Shown: positions 9,350 to 18,733 of the stretch, in pieces | How positions within the stretch are numbered: position 1 is the first letter of the stretch | Layout of the letters: each line of letters starts with the position of its first letter | DNA from: Erythrobacter aurantius | GTDB taxonomy: Bacteria > Pseudomonadota > Alphaproteobacteria > Sphingomonadales > Sphingomonadaceae | Assembly: GCF_023823125.1 (NCBI RefSeq) | Contig: NZ_CP090949.1 | Location: 2,318,001 to 2,382,000, forward strand | DNA length: 64,000 bases | Direction: 5' to 3' | Made by a program: the position numbers and the translations under genes | The notes under the pieces: generated by a model | Told to the model about the DNA's origin: nothing | The model's input: the letters and a program-made list of their open reading frames with translations, nothing else | The model's database searches: none

Positions 9350-9829
9350 TCAGAGCAGCTTTTCGATGTCCCGCGCAATCGACTTGGGCGTGTCCTGCGG
9401 GCCGTACCGCTTCACGACATTGCCTTCGCGGTCGATCAGGAACTTGGTGAAGTTCCACTTGATCGAAGTAGAACCCATCAGGCCCTTCTTTTCCTTCTTC
9501 ATCCAGTCGTAAAGCGGCGAGGCATCAGGGCCGTTGACGTCGATTTTCGCCATCAGCGGGAAAGTGACGCCGAAATTGACCTTGCAGAATTCGGCGATTT
9601 CATCGGCGCTGCCCGGCTCCTGCGCACCGAACTGGTTGCAGGGGAAGCCCAGCACCTCGAAATCCTTGTCCTTGAACTGCTGATACAGCTCTTCCAGCCC
9701 GTCATATTGCGGGGTGAAACCGCATTTGGACGCGGTGTTGACGATCAGCAGAACCTTGCCCTGCTTGGTCGCGAGGTCGAGCGTCTCGCCGCGATTGGTG
9801 GTGACGGTGAAATCGGCAATGGTTGTCAT
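9350..9829 (-). CDS. Glutathione peroxidase, cysteine type
   Basis: A 159-residue thiol peroxidase of the GPx/BtuE family that reduces peroxides using glutathione or thioredoxin. The peroxidatic residue is C36 in NTASKCGFTPQYDGL, an ordinary cysteine rather than selenocysteine. The family glutamine and tryptophan motifs appear as LGFPCNQFGAQEPG and IKWNFTKFLIDREG. The second cysteine of the GFPCNQF motif is present, as in thioredoxin-dependent members. It has no signal peptide and stands alone between lolD and dnaE. Confidence 0.93.
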   Translation of the reverse strand: MTTIADFTVTTNRGETLDLATKQGKVLLIVNTASKCGFTPQYDGLEELYQQFKDKDFEVLGFPCNQFGAQEPGSADEIAEFCKVNFGVTFPLMAKIDVNGPDASPLYDWMKKEKKGLMGSTSIKWNFTKFLIDREGNVVKRYGPQDTPKSIARDIEKLL

Positions 9830-9893
9830 TTTCTATCCCCTGAATGCGTGCCTGCGAAAATGAGGAGAACCGCCTGACGTGGCAAGCCTCAAA

Positions 9894-10583
9894 TCAATCG
9901 AGCACGCCGTCGTGCAGACGGACAATCCGGTCCATGCGCGAAGCCAGCCGCTCGTTATGCGTCGCGATCAGTGCCGCGCTGCCTTCGCCGCGCACCAGTT
10001 CGAGAAACTGGCCAAGCACAGTGTCCGAAGTTGTCTCGTCAAGGTTCCCTGTGGGTTCGTCCGCCAGCACCAGCGTCGGTTGATTGGCGAGCGCGCGGGC
10101 GACCGCGACGCGTTGTTGTTCCCCGCCCGAAAGCTGGTTGGGCCGGTGGGTGAGGCGGTGGCCAAGACCCAGATCGGTCAGCAACTGCTCCGCCCGCACC
10201 GTCGCGGCTGCCCTGTCCACCCCGGCGACCATTTGCGGCATCACCACATTCTCGGTCGCGTTGAAATCGGGCAGCAGGTGGTGGAACTGGTACACGAAAC
10301 CAAGATGTTCGCGCCGGATGCGGGTGCGTGCGTCCGAAGCGAGCTTTTCGGCGCGTTCTCCGGCAATCGCAATCGAGCCTTCGAACCCGCCTTCGAGCAG
10401 GCCGACCGCCTGCAGCATGGTCGATTTGCCCGAGCCCGACGGGCCGAGCAGCGCGACGATCTCTCCCGGCATTATGTCGAGATTGACGCCGCGCAGCACC
10501 TCGATCCGCTGCCCGCCCTGTTCGAACGTGCGCCGCAGGTCGCGCAGGGAGACAATGGGATCACTCATTGCGGGTTCACTCAT
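9894..10583 (-). CDS. lolD: Lipoprotein-releasing ABC transporter ATP-binding protein LolD
   Basis: A 229-residue ABC ATPase that powers release of outer-membrane lipoproteins from the inner membrane to LolA. Walker A is GPSGSGKST at residues 47-55, the Q-loop region is [16 protein letters not shown], the signature LSGGEQQR lies near 147, and Walker B is LVLADEPTG. The ATG at 10583 overlaps the permease stop in an ATGAGTGA arrangement, which indicates coupling; a second ATG at 10568 (MSDPIVSL) is the other possible start. A longer open frame upstream has no resemblance to the family. Confidence 0.93.
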   Translation of the reverse strand: MSEPAMSDPIVSLRDLRRTFEQGGQRIEVLRGVNLDIMPGEIVALLGPSGSGKSTMLQAVGLLEGGFEGSIAIAGERAEKLASDARTRIRREHLGFVYQFHHLLPDFNATENVVMPQMVAGVDRAAATVRAEQLLTDLGLGHRLTHRPNQLSGGEQQRVAVARALANQPTLVLADEPTGNLDETTSDTVLGQFLELVRGEGSAALIATHNERLASRMDRIVRLHDGVLD

Positions 10584-11814
10584 AGCGCAGCACCTGAACA
10601 GGATCGGTGTTGGACGCCTTGAACGCCGGATACAGCGTCGCAAGGAAGCTCATGCCGATCGCCAGCGCGGTGATCCCGATGATTTCCCACGGATCGACCA
10701 GCACCGGCAGGCTGGTGAGGAACCGCACCTGCGGATCCCAGATCGGCACCCCGGTGATCGCCGCAATGCCATCAACGATGCCGTTGCGGAAATACAGCAG
10801 CACGAAACCGAGGATCAGCCCGGCCACCGTCCCCAGCGCGCCGACAGTCGTACCCGTGGTCACGAATATCTTGAGCAGGCTGCGCCGCGTCGCGCCCATC
10901 GTCCGCATGATCGCGATGTCGCGCGTCTTGGCGCGCACCATCATCACGAGGCTCGACAGAATGTTGAAACAGGCGACCAGCACCATGAAGCTGAGCACGA
11001 AGAACATCGCGACGCGCTCCACCTCAAGCGCTTCGAACAGCGAGGAATTGATCGTTTTCCAATCGGCGATCACCGCCCTGCCCGTCAGCGTCTGCTCCAC
11101 GGGGCCGAGGATCTGGCCGACCTTGTCGGGATCGGTCACGGTCACTTCGATCAGCCCCACCGTATCGCCCAGCAGCAACAGCGTCTGCGCATCGGACATC
11201 GGCATGATCACGAAGGTTTCGTCGAAGTCGTACAGCCCGATCTCGAAAATCGCCCCGACCTCGTAGCCGACCTGCCGGATCGTAGTGCCGAACGGCGTGG
11301 TGCGCCCTTGCGGATTGATGATCGTGATCGTGTCGCCGACCCGTGCGCCCATATTGGCTGCGAGCCGCGATCCGATGGCTACTTTCCCGGCATCAGGCTG
11401 CAGTGTGCGCATGTCGCCGATCAGCACCTTGTCAGCGAGCGCGTCGATATCTTCCTGCGTATGTCCGCGCACGAAGATCGCATTGGCCCGGCCGTTGTAG
11501 CTGGCGAGCAGTGGCTGTTCGATCAGCGGGGATGCGCTGACAACGCCTTCGGTCGCGCGCACTTGCTCCAGCACGCTTTCCCACCCGTCGAGCTCGCCAC
11601 CATAGGCCTGGATCACCGCATGGCCGTTCAATCCGCTGAACTTCTCCAGCATTTCGGAGCGGAAGCCGCCCATCACGCTCATCACCAGCACCAGCATGGC
11701 GACCGAGAGCATGACAACGCCGACCGATATTCCTGCGACAAGCGCGATAAAAGCCTCGCCCTTGCCCGGCCACAGATACCGCTTGGCGATCATTCGTTCG
11801 AAAGGAGAAAGCAT
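10576..11814 (-). CDS. lolC: Lipoprotein-releasing ABC transporter permease (LolC/LolE family)
   Basis: A 412-residue inner-membrane protein with the LolC/E layout: one membrane segment near residues 20-50 ([20 protein letters not shown]), a periplasmic domain to about residue 265, and three C-terminal membrane segments in the FtsX fold ending QVLRYE. The N-terminus [16 protein letters not shown] is typical. With LolD it forms the lipoprotein extraction complex. Only one permease gene is present here, in line with a single LolF-like permease acting as a homodimer in many alphaproteobacteria; that is inference from family knowledge. Confidence 0.92.
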   Translation of the reverse strand: MLSPFERMIAKRYLWPGKGEAFIALVAGISVGVVMLSVAMLVLVMSVMGGFRSEMLEKFSGLNGHAVIQAYGGELDGWESVLEQVRATEGVVSASPLIEQPLLASYNGRANAIFVRGHTQEDIDALADKVLIGDMRTLQPDAGKVAIGSRLAANMGARVGDTITIINPQGRTTPFGTTIRQVGYEVGAIFEIGLYDFDETFVIMPMSDAQTLLLLGDTVGLIEVTVTDPDKVGQILGPVEQTLTGRAVIADWKTINSSLFEALEVERVAMFFVLSFMVLVACFNILSSLVMMVRAKTRDIAIMRTMGATRRSLLKIFVTTGTTVGALGTVAGLILGFVLLYFRNGIVDGIAAITGVPIWDPQVRFLTSLPVLVDPWEIIGITALAIGMSFLATLYPAFKASNTDPVQVLRYE

Positions 11815-12051
11815 GGATGCCCGGTTGTCTGGCTGCGGAAATGTGAACCGAGCCTGTAAGGTGCTGCTCCGTCCCGCACAATGGACAAGTGCCCGGCGCC
11901 TGTGAGTAATCCGCGCGGCAAGCGCCGTCCTCTGTCACGGTCCGGTCATCAAAAAAGGCGAGGAGCCGACGGCGAACAAAGCTTGTAATTGAACCGTAAC
12001 ACCGCCATGGAGCGCCCACGGCGGGGGCAGCGCAGCGGGCACATTACGGCG

Positions 12052-13554
12052 ATGGCACACGACGGATTTATTTCACCGGCTGGCAATATCACGCATCCTT
12101 TCCTCGACGAAGACGGGGACAAGCTGCGTGAGGAATGCGGCATTTTCGGCGCGATCAAGGCCGAACGGGCAGCAGCAGCCACGGCTCTGGGACTGCATGC
12201 GCTCCAGCATCGCGGACAGGAAGCAGTCGGTATAACCAGTTTCGACGGCAAGGACTTCATTTCGCGGCGCGGTCTTGGCCATGTGGCCGAGAATTTCTCC
12301 TCTGCCGAAGCGATTGCCGAACTGCCCGGCACGATGGCGGCGGGCCATGTCCGCTATTCCACCACCGGCGGGGCCGGCTTACGCAATGTGCAGCCGCTCT
12401 ATGCCGAACTGGCCAGCGGCGGCTTTGCCATCGCCCACAACGGCAATATTTCCAACGCCATGGCGCTGCGCAAGGATCTGGTCGGGCGCGGTTCGATCTT
12501 CCAGTCGACTTCCGACACCGAAGTCATCATCCACCTCGTCGCAACCTCGCGCTATCCCACCATTGCCGATCGGCTGATCGACGCGTTGCGCTTCGTCGAA
12601 GGGGCCTATGCGCTGATCGTCATGACGCCCGAAGGCATGATTGCATGCCGCGATCCCCTGGGCATCCGCCCGCTTGTGATGGGCAAGATGGGCGATGCCG
12701 TGGTGTTCGCCAGCGAAACCGTGGCCTTCGATGTCGTAGGCGCGGAATTCATCCGCGAAGTCGAGCCGGGCGAAATCCTGCAAGTCGATTTCGAGGGCAA
12801 CATCACCAGCTCGCATCCCTTCGGCAAGCCTGCCGCGCGGCCGTGCATTTTCGAACACGTGTATTTCAGCCGCCCCGACAGCATCTTTGCCGGGCAAAGC
12901 GTCTATGAGGCGCGCAAGGCCATCGGCACGCAACTGGCTATCGAATCGCCCTGCGATGTCGATCTGGTGGTGCCCGTGCCCGACAGCGGCGTTCCGGCCG
13001 CAATCGGCTATGCCCAGCGCTCGGGCGTGCCGTTCGAACTTGGCATCATCCGCTCGCACTATGTCGGGCGCACCTTCATCCAGCCTTCGGACGCGGCGCG
13101 CCATTCGGGCGTGAAGCGCAAGCACAACGCCAATCGCGGCCTTGTCGAAGGCAAGCGCATCGTTCTGATCGACGATTCGATCGTGCGCGGCACGACCAGC
13201 CTCAAGATCGTGGAAATGATGCGCGAAGCTGGCGCAAGCGAAGTGCACTTCCGCGTTGCCAGCCCGCCGACAGCGCATTCGTGCTTCTATGGCGTCGATA
13301 CGCCCGAACGCTCCAAACTGCTGGCCGCGCGCATGGAGCTTGAGGCGATGCGCGAATTCATCAAGGCCGACAGCCTCGCCTTCATCTCGATTGACGGACT
13401 TTACCGCGCCGTCGGTTCCAAGGGTCGGGACAAGGCGTGTCCGCAATTCTGCGACGCGTGCTTCACCGGGGATTACCCCACTTCGCTGACCGACCTTTCG
13501 CTGAGCGATCGCAAGTCCGACGAACTTCCTTTCGTAGACCCCAAGGCTGCCTGA
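12052..13554 (+). CDS. purF: Amidophosphoribosyltransferase
   Basis: A 500-residue enzyme of the first committed step of purine synthesis, making phosphoribosylamine from PRPP and glutamine. The glutaminase nucleophile is C29 in REECGIFGA, so a propeptide of about 28 residues would be removed. The phosphoribosyltransferase loop LIDDSIVRGTT is near residue 371. Cysteines 463, 467 and 470 in ACPQFCDACF match the 4Fe-4S site of the Bacillus-type enzyme. The ATG at 12052 (MAHDGFISP) is preferred over one at 11989, whose extra residues look unlike the family. The SDR gene follows after 3 bases. Confidence 0.93.
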   Translation: MAHDGFISPAGNITHPFLDEDGDKLREECGIFGAIKAERAAAATALGLHALQHRGQEAVGITSFDGKDFISRRGLGHVAENFSSAEAIAELPGTMAAGHVRYSTTGGAGLRNVQPLYAELASGGFAIAHNGNISNAMALRKDLVGRGSIFQSTSDTEVIIHLVATSRYPTIADRLIDALRFVEGAYALIVMTPEGMIACRDPLGIRPLVMGKMGDAVVFASETVAFDVVGAEFIREVEPGEILQVDFEGNITSSHPFGKPAARPCIFEHVYFSRPDSIFAGQSVYEARKAIGTQLAIESPCDVDLVVPVPDSGVPAAIGYAQRSGVPFELGIIRSHYVGRTFIQPSDAARHSGVKRKHNANRGLVEGKRIVLIDDSIVRGTTSLKIVEMMREAGASEVHFRVASPPTAHSCFYGVDTPERSKLLAARMELEAMREFIKADSLAFISIDGLYRAVGSKGRDKACPQFCDACFTGDYPTSLTDLSLSDRKSDELPFVDPKAA

Positions 13555-13557
13555 TCC

Positions 13558-14271
13558 ATGACCGAGAACAAACCGCTTGCAGGGCGTACGGCCCTGGTTA
13601 CCGGCGCGAGCCGTGGCATTGGCGCAGCGACTGCCATTGCTCTTGCCGAACAAGGCGCGCACGTCATTCTCGTCGCGCGCAAGGTCAAGGCGCTCGAAGC
13701 GGTGGAAGACCAGATCCACGCCGCTGGCGGCACCTCCACCATTGCTCCGATCGACCTCACCGAACCGGACGCAGTGACGCGTCTTGCATCGGCCATCGCC
13801 GGGCGGTGGGATGCGCTCGATATCATGGTGATTTCCGCAGCTTACCTGCCGGAGTTGACACCGCTTTCGCAAATCGACCCCAAACAGTTCAACCAGGCGA
13901 TCATGACCAATGTGGTCGCGACTCAGGCGCTGCTTGCGGCGTTCGACCCGCTGCTGCGTCGCGCCGAAGCGGGACGCATCATCGGCCTGACCAGCAGCGT
14001 GGGCGCTTCGCCGCGCTCGTTCTGGGGGGCTTATGGTTCGACCAAGGCTGCGTTCGACAATCTGCTTCAGACCTACGCTGCGGAAGTCGAAAAGCTCAGC
14101 CCGCTGCGTGTCGCCATCGTCGATCCGGGCGCGACCCGCACGGAAATGCGCGCCCGCGCCTATCCCGGAGAAAAGCCCGATACGGTGAAGCCGCCCGAAG
14201 CGGTGGCGACCCGCCTGATCGATCTGCTCAAACAGGATTTCACCACCGGGCACCGCGAACGCGTGGACTGA
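13558..14271 (+). CDS. SDR family oxidoreductase
   Basis: A 237-residue classical short-chain dehydrogenase. The cofactor-binding motif TGASRGIG starts at residue 15, and the catalytic serine lies in TSSVGASPRS with Y159 and K163 in YGSTK. The substrate cannot be inferred. It begins 3 bases after purF and is probably co-transcribed with it, an arrangement seen in other sphingomonads. The terminal TRTEMRARAYPGEKPDTV region is typical of this unnamed SDR group. Confidence 0.85.
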   Translation: MTENKPLAGRTALVTGASRGIGAATAIALAEQGAHVILVARKVKALEAVEDQIHAAGGTSTIAPIDLTEPDAVTRLASAIAGRWDALDIMVISAAYLPELTPLSQIDPKQFNQAIMTNVVATQALLAAFDPLLRRAEAGRIIGLTSSVGASPRSFWGAYGSTKAAFDNLLQTYAAEVEKLSPLRVAIVDPGATRTEMRARAYPGEKPDTVKPPEAVATRLIDLLKQDFTTGHRERVD

Positions 14272-14431
14272 TCGGCGCGGCACCGCACCAATGCGGTGCT
14301 TCGGCCATTTCCCCTTACATTGCTGTTAACCTTTTTGTGCAATCAATCTCTAAGCCTGTCAGGTGGAATAAGGGTCCGACCACAGACCGGCACAGAGACC
14401 AAAAGAGCATATTGGAAAAGGTTGCGAGGCA

Positions 14432-14779
14432 ATGCCGACCGACAACAACAGCTACCGTATCGCTGCGCAGGAAGATCGCTGCTCGCCGCGGACCCGGCTT
14501 ACCATTCCCGCCACGCTACGGGCATCGGGCGGTCGTGCGTTCCAGAGCGTTGTCCATGATCTTTCAATTTCCGGCTTTTCTGCCGCATCGATCAACCGCA
14601 TGCACGAAGGCCAGATTTGCTGGCTGACACTGCCGGGGCTCGAATCGCTTCAGGCTCAGGTCGTGTGGTGGGACAATTGCATCGTCGGCTGTGCCTTCGA
14701 GGAATTGCTGAGCCCGATCGTGCACGACAACATCCTGCAACGTTACAGCAACACCGGCGTCTATCGCCCGATGGCGTGA
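14432..14779 (+). CDS. PilZ domain protein
   Basis: A 115-residue single-domain PilZ protein, a class that binds cyclic di-GMP and relays it to motility, polysaccharide or cell-cycle targets. The domain begins with arginines in DRCSPRTRLTIPA (residues 15-27), a relaxed RxxxR site, and continues with the second motif DLSISGF, matching D/NxSxxG. The C-terminal barrel includes AQVVWWDNCIVGCAFEE. A 160-base upstream region holds a T-rich stretch with GTTAACC near 14325. A strong hairpin terminator begins 5 bases after the stop. Confidence 0.85.
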   Translation: MPTDNNSYRIAAQEDRCSPRTRLTIPATLRASGGRAFQSVVHDLSISGFSAASINRMHEGQICWLTLPGLESLQAQVVWWDNCIVGCAFEELLSPIVHDNILQRYSNTGVYRPMA

Positions 14780-14783
14780 GAAA

Positions 14784-14805
14784 GGCCGGGCAAGGTCGCC
14801 CGGCC
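14784..14805. terminator. Hairpin between convergent PilZ and serine hydrolase genes
   Basis: A perfect 8-bp stem, GGCCGGGC at 14784-14791 and GCCCGGCC at 14798-14805, closes a 6-base loop. It sits exactly in the 36-base gap between two convergent genes and could stop transcription from both sides. The T tract on the plus side is weak (ATCCTTCC). Confidence 0.7.
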
Positions 14806-14815
14806 ATCCTTCCAT

Positions 14816-16015
14816 TCAATCGGAAGCCGCGATTCCGGCCGCGATCGCGCCCCATTTCGCTCGGTTTTCGCTGCTGGTCGCAGTCGGCCAGTTGCTCACC
14901 ACGGTCAGCACCAGTTCTTCGCTCGGCACGATCGTGATCGATTGGCCAAAGATCCCCTGCGCGCCGAAAGAGCCGGGATAGGTCCACCACTGATAGCCAT
15001 AGCCGTATCCCGAATCGCCGAAATCGACGAGCGAATCGCCCGCTTCGGCAAACCAGCCTTCAGGCACGGCGTTGCCGCCCCCTTCAAGCGCGAACACGCC
15101 CATGCGGGTGTAATCGGCCAATGACAGCGACAGACAGCACCCGCCGATATTGCCGCCGCGCGGATCGACCATCCAGAACAGCCCGTTCTCGAAGCCCGCA
15201 GGCTCGACAATCTTTTCCTGCGCATATTCGGCCAGTGACAGGCCGACGGCATTTTCGACCAGCAGGCCGATCAAATTCGTCTCACCCGTCTTGTAGACCC
15301 ATTTCTCACCCGCAGGCGCCTCGCGCTTCAATTCGCGCATCTGGGCGACGATGGCTTCGGGGCCGTATTCGACGACGAAGCGGTTCATCTGCGCCACGTC
15401 GCTGTTGGGATCGGTGTAATCCTCGTTCCAGGCTACGCCGCTTGTCATGGTGGCGAGCTGGCGCACCGTCACACCTTCGTAAGCGGAGCCGGCAAGGCCG
15501 GGGATATAGCGCGTCACAGGATCATCGAGGCTGGCGATGAACCCGTCGCGAATAGCCGCGCCAAGCAGCGTCGAGGTGAAGCTCTTGGCCACCGAAAAGC
15601 TGGTCCAGCGTTGGTCGGACGAAAAGCCAAGCGCGTAATCTTCAAACCGGACGGTGCCGTTCTTGTACACCATCACCCCGGCGGCGTTGGTTTCCAGCAT
15701 GGTTGCGCGGATTTTCTGCGCCAAAGCAGCAGGCAGAGCCTCCCCCTGCGGCAAGGGGCGAGGCTGGCGCGCGGCGGGGACTTCGTGCCCGGCAAACCAG
15801 TTTTCCATCTCGCGGAACCGGGCCGAACGCTGTTCATCGCTCCAGAACAACACCTGCAATTGCGAGGGATCACGCTCCTGCGGCGTCACCATCGTCACAG
15901 CGGCAAGCTGCGTCGCATCCGCGCCGCTCGCTCCGTCAGCCGTGGTATAGGTCGTCGCACAGCCGCCAAGTGCCAGCGCCAGCGCGATACCCGATGCCAG
16001 TGACTTCAATTTCAT
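14816..16015 (-). CDS. Serine hydrolase, class C beta-lactamase/esterase fold, predicted lipoprotein
   Basis: A 399-residue protein with an N-terminal lipoprotein signal ending ALALGGC (Cys19). The nucleophile motif is S141-V-A-K144 in TSFSVAKSF, followed by the tyrosine segment WVYKTGETNLIG seen in EstB and 6-aminohexanoate-dimer hydrolase relatives. The third motif near the C-terminus reads GAQGIFGQS instead of the KTG box of true AmpC. It is therefore more likely an esterase or amide hydrolase than an antibiotic-inactivating enzyme. It would be anchored to a membrane and face the periplasm. The cyclopropane synthase-like gene lies 18 bases upstream. Confidence 0.83.
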   Translation of the reverse strand: MKLKSLASGIALALALGGCATTYTTADGASGADATQLAAVTMVTPQERDPSQLQVLFWSDEQRSARFREMENWFAGHEVPAARQPRPLPQGEALPAALAQKIRATMLETNAAGVMVYKNGTVRFEDYALGFSSDQRWTSFSVAKSFTSTLLGAAIRDGFIASLDDPVTRYIPGLAGSAYEGVTVRQLATMTSGVAWNEDYTDPNSDVAQMNRFVVEYGPEAIVAQMRELKREAPAGEKWVYKTGETNLIGLLVENAVGLSLAEYAQEKIVEPAGFENGLFWMVDPRGGNIGGCCLSLSLADYTRMGVFALEGGGNAVPEGWFAEAGDSLVDFGDSGYGYGYQWWTYPGSFGAQGIFGQSITIVPSEELVLTVVSNWPTATSSENRAKWGAIAAGIAASD

Positions 16016-16033
16016 GTCAGACCCTCTCCTGTC

Positions 16034-17281
16034 TCAATTCTTTACCAGCGTAACCTGATGGACATCGATTGTCCCGGCCAGAAAGCCGCCTTCGCAATAG
16101 GACAGGTAATAGCGCCACAGCCGCACGAAGCGATCGTCGAACCCGTCGGGTAGCCTTCCTTCGGCCACAGCCGCGTCAAACCGTTCGCGCCACATGCGCA
16201 AGGTGGCGGCATAATCCTGCCCGAAATCGACCTGATCCCGCCATGAAAGTCCGCGTTCTGCCGCCAGTGCGCGGAACTCCGAAGCCTTGATCAGCAAGCC
16301 TCCGGGAAAGACATAGGCCTGAATGAAATCGGCGGCGCGGGCGTAATCCTCGAACACGTCATCGGCCATCGAAATGAATTGCAGTGCCGCGCGCCCGCCC
16401 GGCTTCAGATTGCGCGCGAGGCAATCCATGAAAGTCGGCCAGTATTCGCGCCCCAGCGCCTCGACCATCTCGACGCTGGCGATGGCGTCGTATTGCCCCG
16501 TTGTTTCGCGATAATCCTGCTTGCGAAATTCGATACCGGACGATGCGTGTTCGCGCGCCCAGCGCAATTGCTCGTCCGACAGGCTGATCGCGGTGACTTG
16601 CGCGCCGGTGCGGGCGATCCTGTCAGCCAGCGCGCCCCAGCCGCAGCCGATCTCCAGCACCGTCTCCGCATCGCCCAGTCGTGCGACAATGCCCGAAAGC
16701 TTGCGCTGCTGCGCAGCTTCGATCCCGTCATCCCCCACCTCAAGCGCGCTTGAATAGGTCATGCTCGGATCGAGCCATTGCTCATAGAAATCATTGCCAA
16801 GATCGTAATGCGCAGAGATATTGCGCACCGATCCGCTGCGATCGTTGCGGTTCATCTGGTGCGCGAACAGGCCGATCAGCCGGAACAGTCCCGAACTGCG
16901 CGCGGTGTTCTTCAGAGTTCGGACATTGTCGGACATCAGCGCAAACATGTGCGCGTGATTGTCGGCCTCCCACTCGCCTGCCTCATAGGCCTGAAACCAG
17001 CCCACAGATCCGCCAGTGGCGAGCCGCAGCAGCGCGCGCCAATCCTTCAGCCGGATTTCGACATCAAAGCCCGCAGCGCGCCCGCCCAGCACCCGCGTGG
17101 TGCCGTCGGGCAGATACGCTGTGATCGAACCACGCTCCAGCCCCGCATCGACCTGCGCCAGAATCTTTGCAAAACCGGGGGCCATCAAACGGGCAAGCAA
17201 GCCCGGAGCGGGCGCAAACCGCGCACCCGCGCTCAGCAATTCCCCGCCTCTGATCCCCTGCGACGTCATGCGCCATGCCAT
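16034..17281 (-). CDS. Cyclopropane-fatty-acyl-phospholipid synthase family methyltransferase
   Basis: A 415-residue SAM-dependent enzyme of the CFA synthase family, which adds a methylene group across double bonds of membrane phospholipid acyl chains. The SAM-binding motif VLEIGCGWGALADRIA is near residue 207, preceded by HYDLGNDFYEQWLDPSMTYS and followed by VEMVEALG, where CFA synthase usually has the EMIEHVG pattern. The ATG at 17269 (MTSQGIRGGELL) is an alternative start. It lies between the serine hydrolase and a photolyase gene; a cfa/photolyase association is familiar from light and singlet-oxygen response clusters. Confidence 0.88.
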   Translation of the reverse strand: MAWRMTSQGIRGGELLSAGARFAPAPGLLARLMAPGFAKILAQVDAGLERGSITAYLPDGTTRVLGGRAAGFDVEIRLKDWRALLRLATGGSVGWFQAYEAGEWEADNHAHMFALMSDNVRTLKNTARSSGLFRLIGLFAHQMNRNDRSGSVRNISAHYDLGNDFYEQWLDPSMTYSSALEVGDDGIEAAQQRKLSGIVARLGDAETVLEIGCGWGALADRIARTGAQVTAISLSDEQLRWAREHASSGIEFRKQDYRETTGQYDAIASVEMVEALGREYWPTFMDCLARNLKPGGRAALQFISMADDVFEDYARAADFIQAYVFPGGLLIKASEFRALAAERGLSWRDQVDFGQDYAATLRMWRERFDAAVAEGRLPDGFDDRFVRLWRYYLSYCEGGFLAGTIDVHQVTLVKN

Positions 17282-17323
17282 AGGCGCGACATGCGCCCAA
17301 CGGCAAGGTGACGTATGGCCAGA

Positions 17324-18718
17324 TCAGTCGCACTTGATCGCCTTATACGCAGCCAATGCACGCTCGCGCGCCTGTTTGTGGCCGATGATCTTAGGCGGGT
17401 AAGCCTTTGGCAGACGGCCGAATTCCTCGGGATCGTGGATATAGGGCTCGTCCAGACCGCGAAGTTCCGGCACGTATTCGCGGATATATCGCGCCGCGTC
17501 GAACTTCTCCGACTGCGACAGCGGGGCCATGATCCGCACGAACATGTTGCTGTCCACGCCCGTTCCGGCGGTCCATTGCCAGTTGGTCGCATTGCTGGCG
17601 TAATCGGCATCCACCAGCGTATCCCAGAACCATTGTTCGCCCACGCGCCAGTCGATCAGCAGGTGTTTGATCAGGAAGCTGGCGGTGATCATCCGCACCC
17701 GGTTGTGCATCCACCCGGTCTGCCACAGCTGGCGCATCCCGGCATCGACGATGGGGTATCCGGTGCGCCCCTGCTGCCAAGCCTTCAAGTCTCGCGCGGC
17801 GCGATCATCCGTCGCGGGATCGCGCCATTCGATCTGGTCGAAATCCTCGCGGTAATTGTTGCGGGCATAGAGCGGGAATTGCGCGACGGTGTTCTGCGCA
17901 TAATCGCGCCAGATCAGCTCGCTTTCGAAGGTCCGCCAGCCGTCCGAACGCTTGTGCTTGAAGCGGTGCCAGATCTGTACCGGCGAAATCTCGCCGAAAT
18001 GGAGATGCGGCGACAGGCGCGATGTCTTGTCCACGCTCGGCAAATTGCGCTTGTCGTCATAGTCGTCGACGTGGGTCTCCCACCAATCGAGCCTTTCGTG
18101 CGCGGCGGCCTCCCCCACCTGCCAGAAATCCCGCATCCCCCCGGCCCAGTCGGGCCTTTTCGGGAGCAGGTTCCAATCCTCCAGAGCGTCACTGGCGGGG
18201 AAGCTATCGGGCGATGAAAGCGTCTCGGGCTCGGGCAATTCGTCGCGCGGGGGGAATTGCGCGCGCACGGCGCGGCTGAAGGGGGTGTAGATCTTGTACT
18301 GCCCACCCGTCCCCGTCTGGATCGAACCCATCACGGTGAGGAAATTGGCATCGTCGTAGCGTTTCAGCTCGATCTTCTCGCCCAGCGCCTTTTCCGCATT
18401 GCGCCACCAAGGTTCGTAATGGCGATTGGCGTGAATGGTGGTCGCACCGGTTTCTTCAGCAACCTTAAGCAGTTCCTCCACCGCATCGCCCCGGCGCAGC
18501 ACGATTCTGGCGTGGCGCTTGGCAAAGCTCGCCTGAAGGCTCTGAAGCGAATGATGCAGCCACCAGCGCGACACGCCGCCATAGGCATGGGTGCTGGCGC
18601 GATCATCATCCAGCACGTAAACGGTGATGACCGGGCCGGCCTTTGCCGCGTGATAAAGGGCGGGATTGTCGGCCATGCGCAGATCGCGCCGCAGCCAGAC
18701 GATTTGAATGTCACTCAT
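17324..18718 (-). CDS. phrB: Deoxyribodipyrimidine photolyase
   Basis: A 464-residue flavoprotein that uses blue light to split UV-induced pyrimidine dimers. The N-terminal antenna-binding domain starts IQIVWLRRDLRMADNPAL. The FAD-binding half contains SRLSPHLHFGEISP, the segment WQQGRTGYPIVDAGMRQLW, and NWQWTAGTGVD, all diagnostic of class I CPD photolyases. The ATG at 18718 (MSDIQIVW) is chosen; an in-frame TTG at 18727 only adds three residues. It ends IKCD and reads toward the cyclopropane synthase gene. Confidence 0.92.
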   Translation of the reverse strand: MSDIQIVWLRRDLRMADNPALYHAAKAGPVITVYVLDDDRASTHAYGGVSRWWLHHSLQSLQASFAKRHARIVLRRGDAVEELLKVAEETGATTIHANRHYEPWWRNAEKALGEKIELKRYDDANFLTVMGSIQTGTGGQYKIYTPFSRAVRAQFPPRDELPEPETLSSPDSFPASDALEDWNLLPKRPDWAGGMRDFWQVGEAAAHERLDWWETHVDDYDDKRNLPSVDKTSRLSPHLHFGEISPVQIWHRFKHKRSDGWRTFESELIWRDYAQNTVAQFPLYARNNYREDFDQIEWRDPATDDRAARDLKAWQQGRTGYPIVDAGMRQLWQTGWMHNRVRMITASFLIKHLLIDWRVGEQWFWDTLVDADYASNATNWQWTAGTGVDSNMFVRIMAPLSQSEKFDAARYIREYVPELRGLDEPYIHDPEEFGRLPKAYPPKIIGHKQARERALAAYKAIKCD

Positions 18719-18733
18719 GTGGGCCAAAGCGCG

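Noticed and set aside
10084..11859. A 591-codon plus-strand frame opposite lolC and lolD
   Set aside because: Low-complexity, His/Arg/Gln-rich shadow sequence; the lol genes are clear on the minus strand.
12379..14283. A 634-codon minus-strand open frame opposite purF and the SDR
   Set aside because: Its translation is rich in Arg, His, Ala and Gly without any domain, the mark of an antisense shadow in high-GC DNA; purF on the other strand is unmistakable.
14320..14345. CtrA-type TTAA-N7-TTAA site upstream of the PilZ gene
   Set aside because: Only one half-site (GTTAACC) is present, with no second TTAA at the right spacing.
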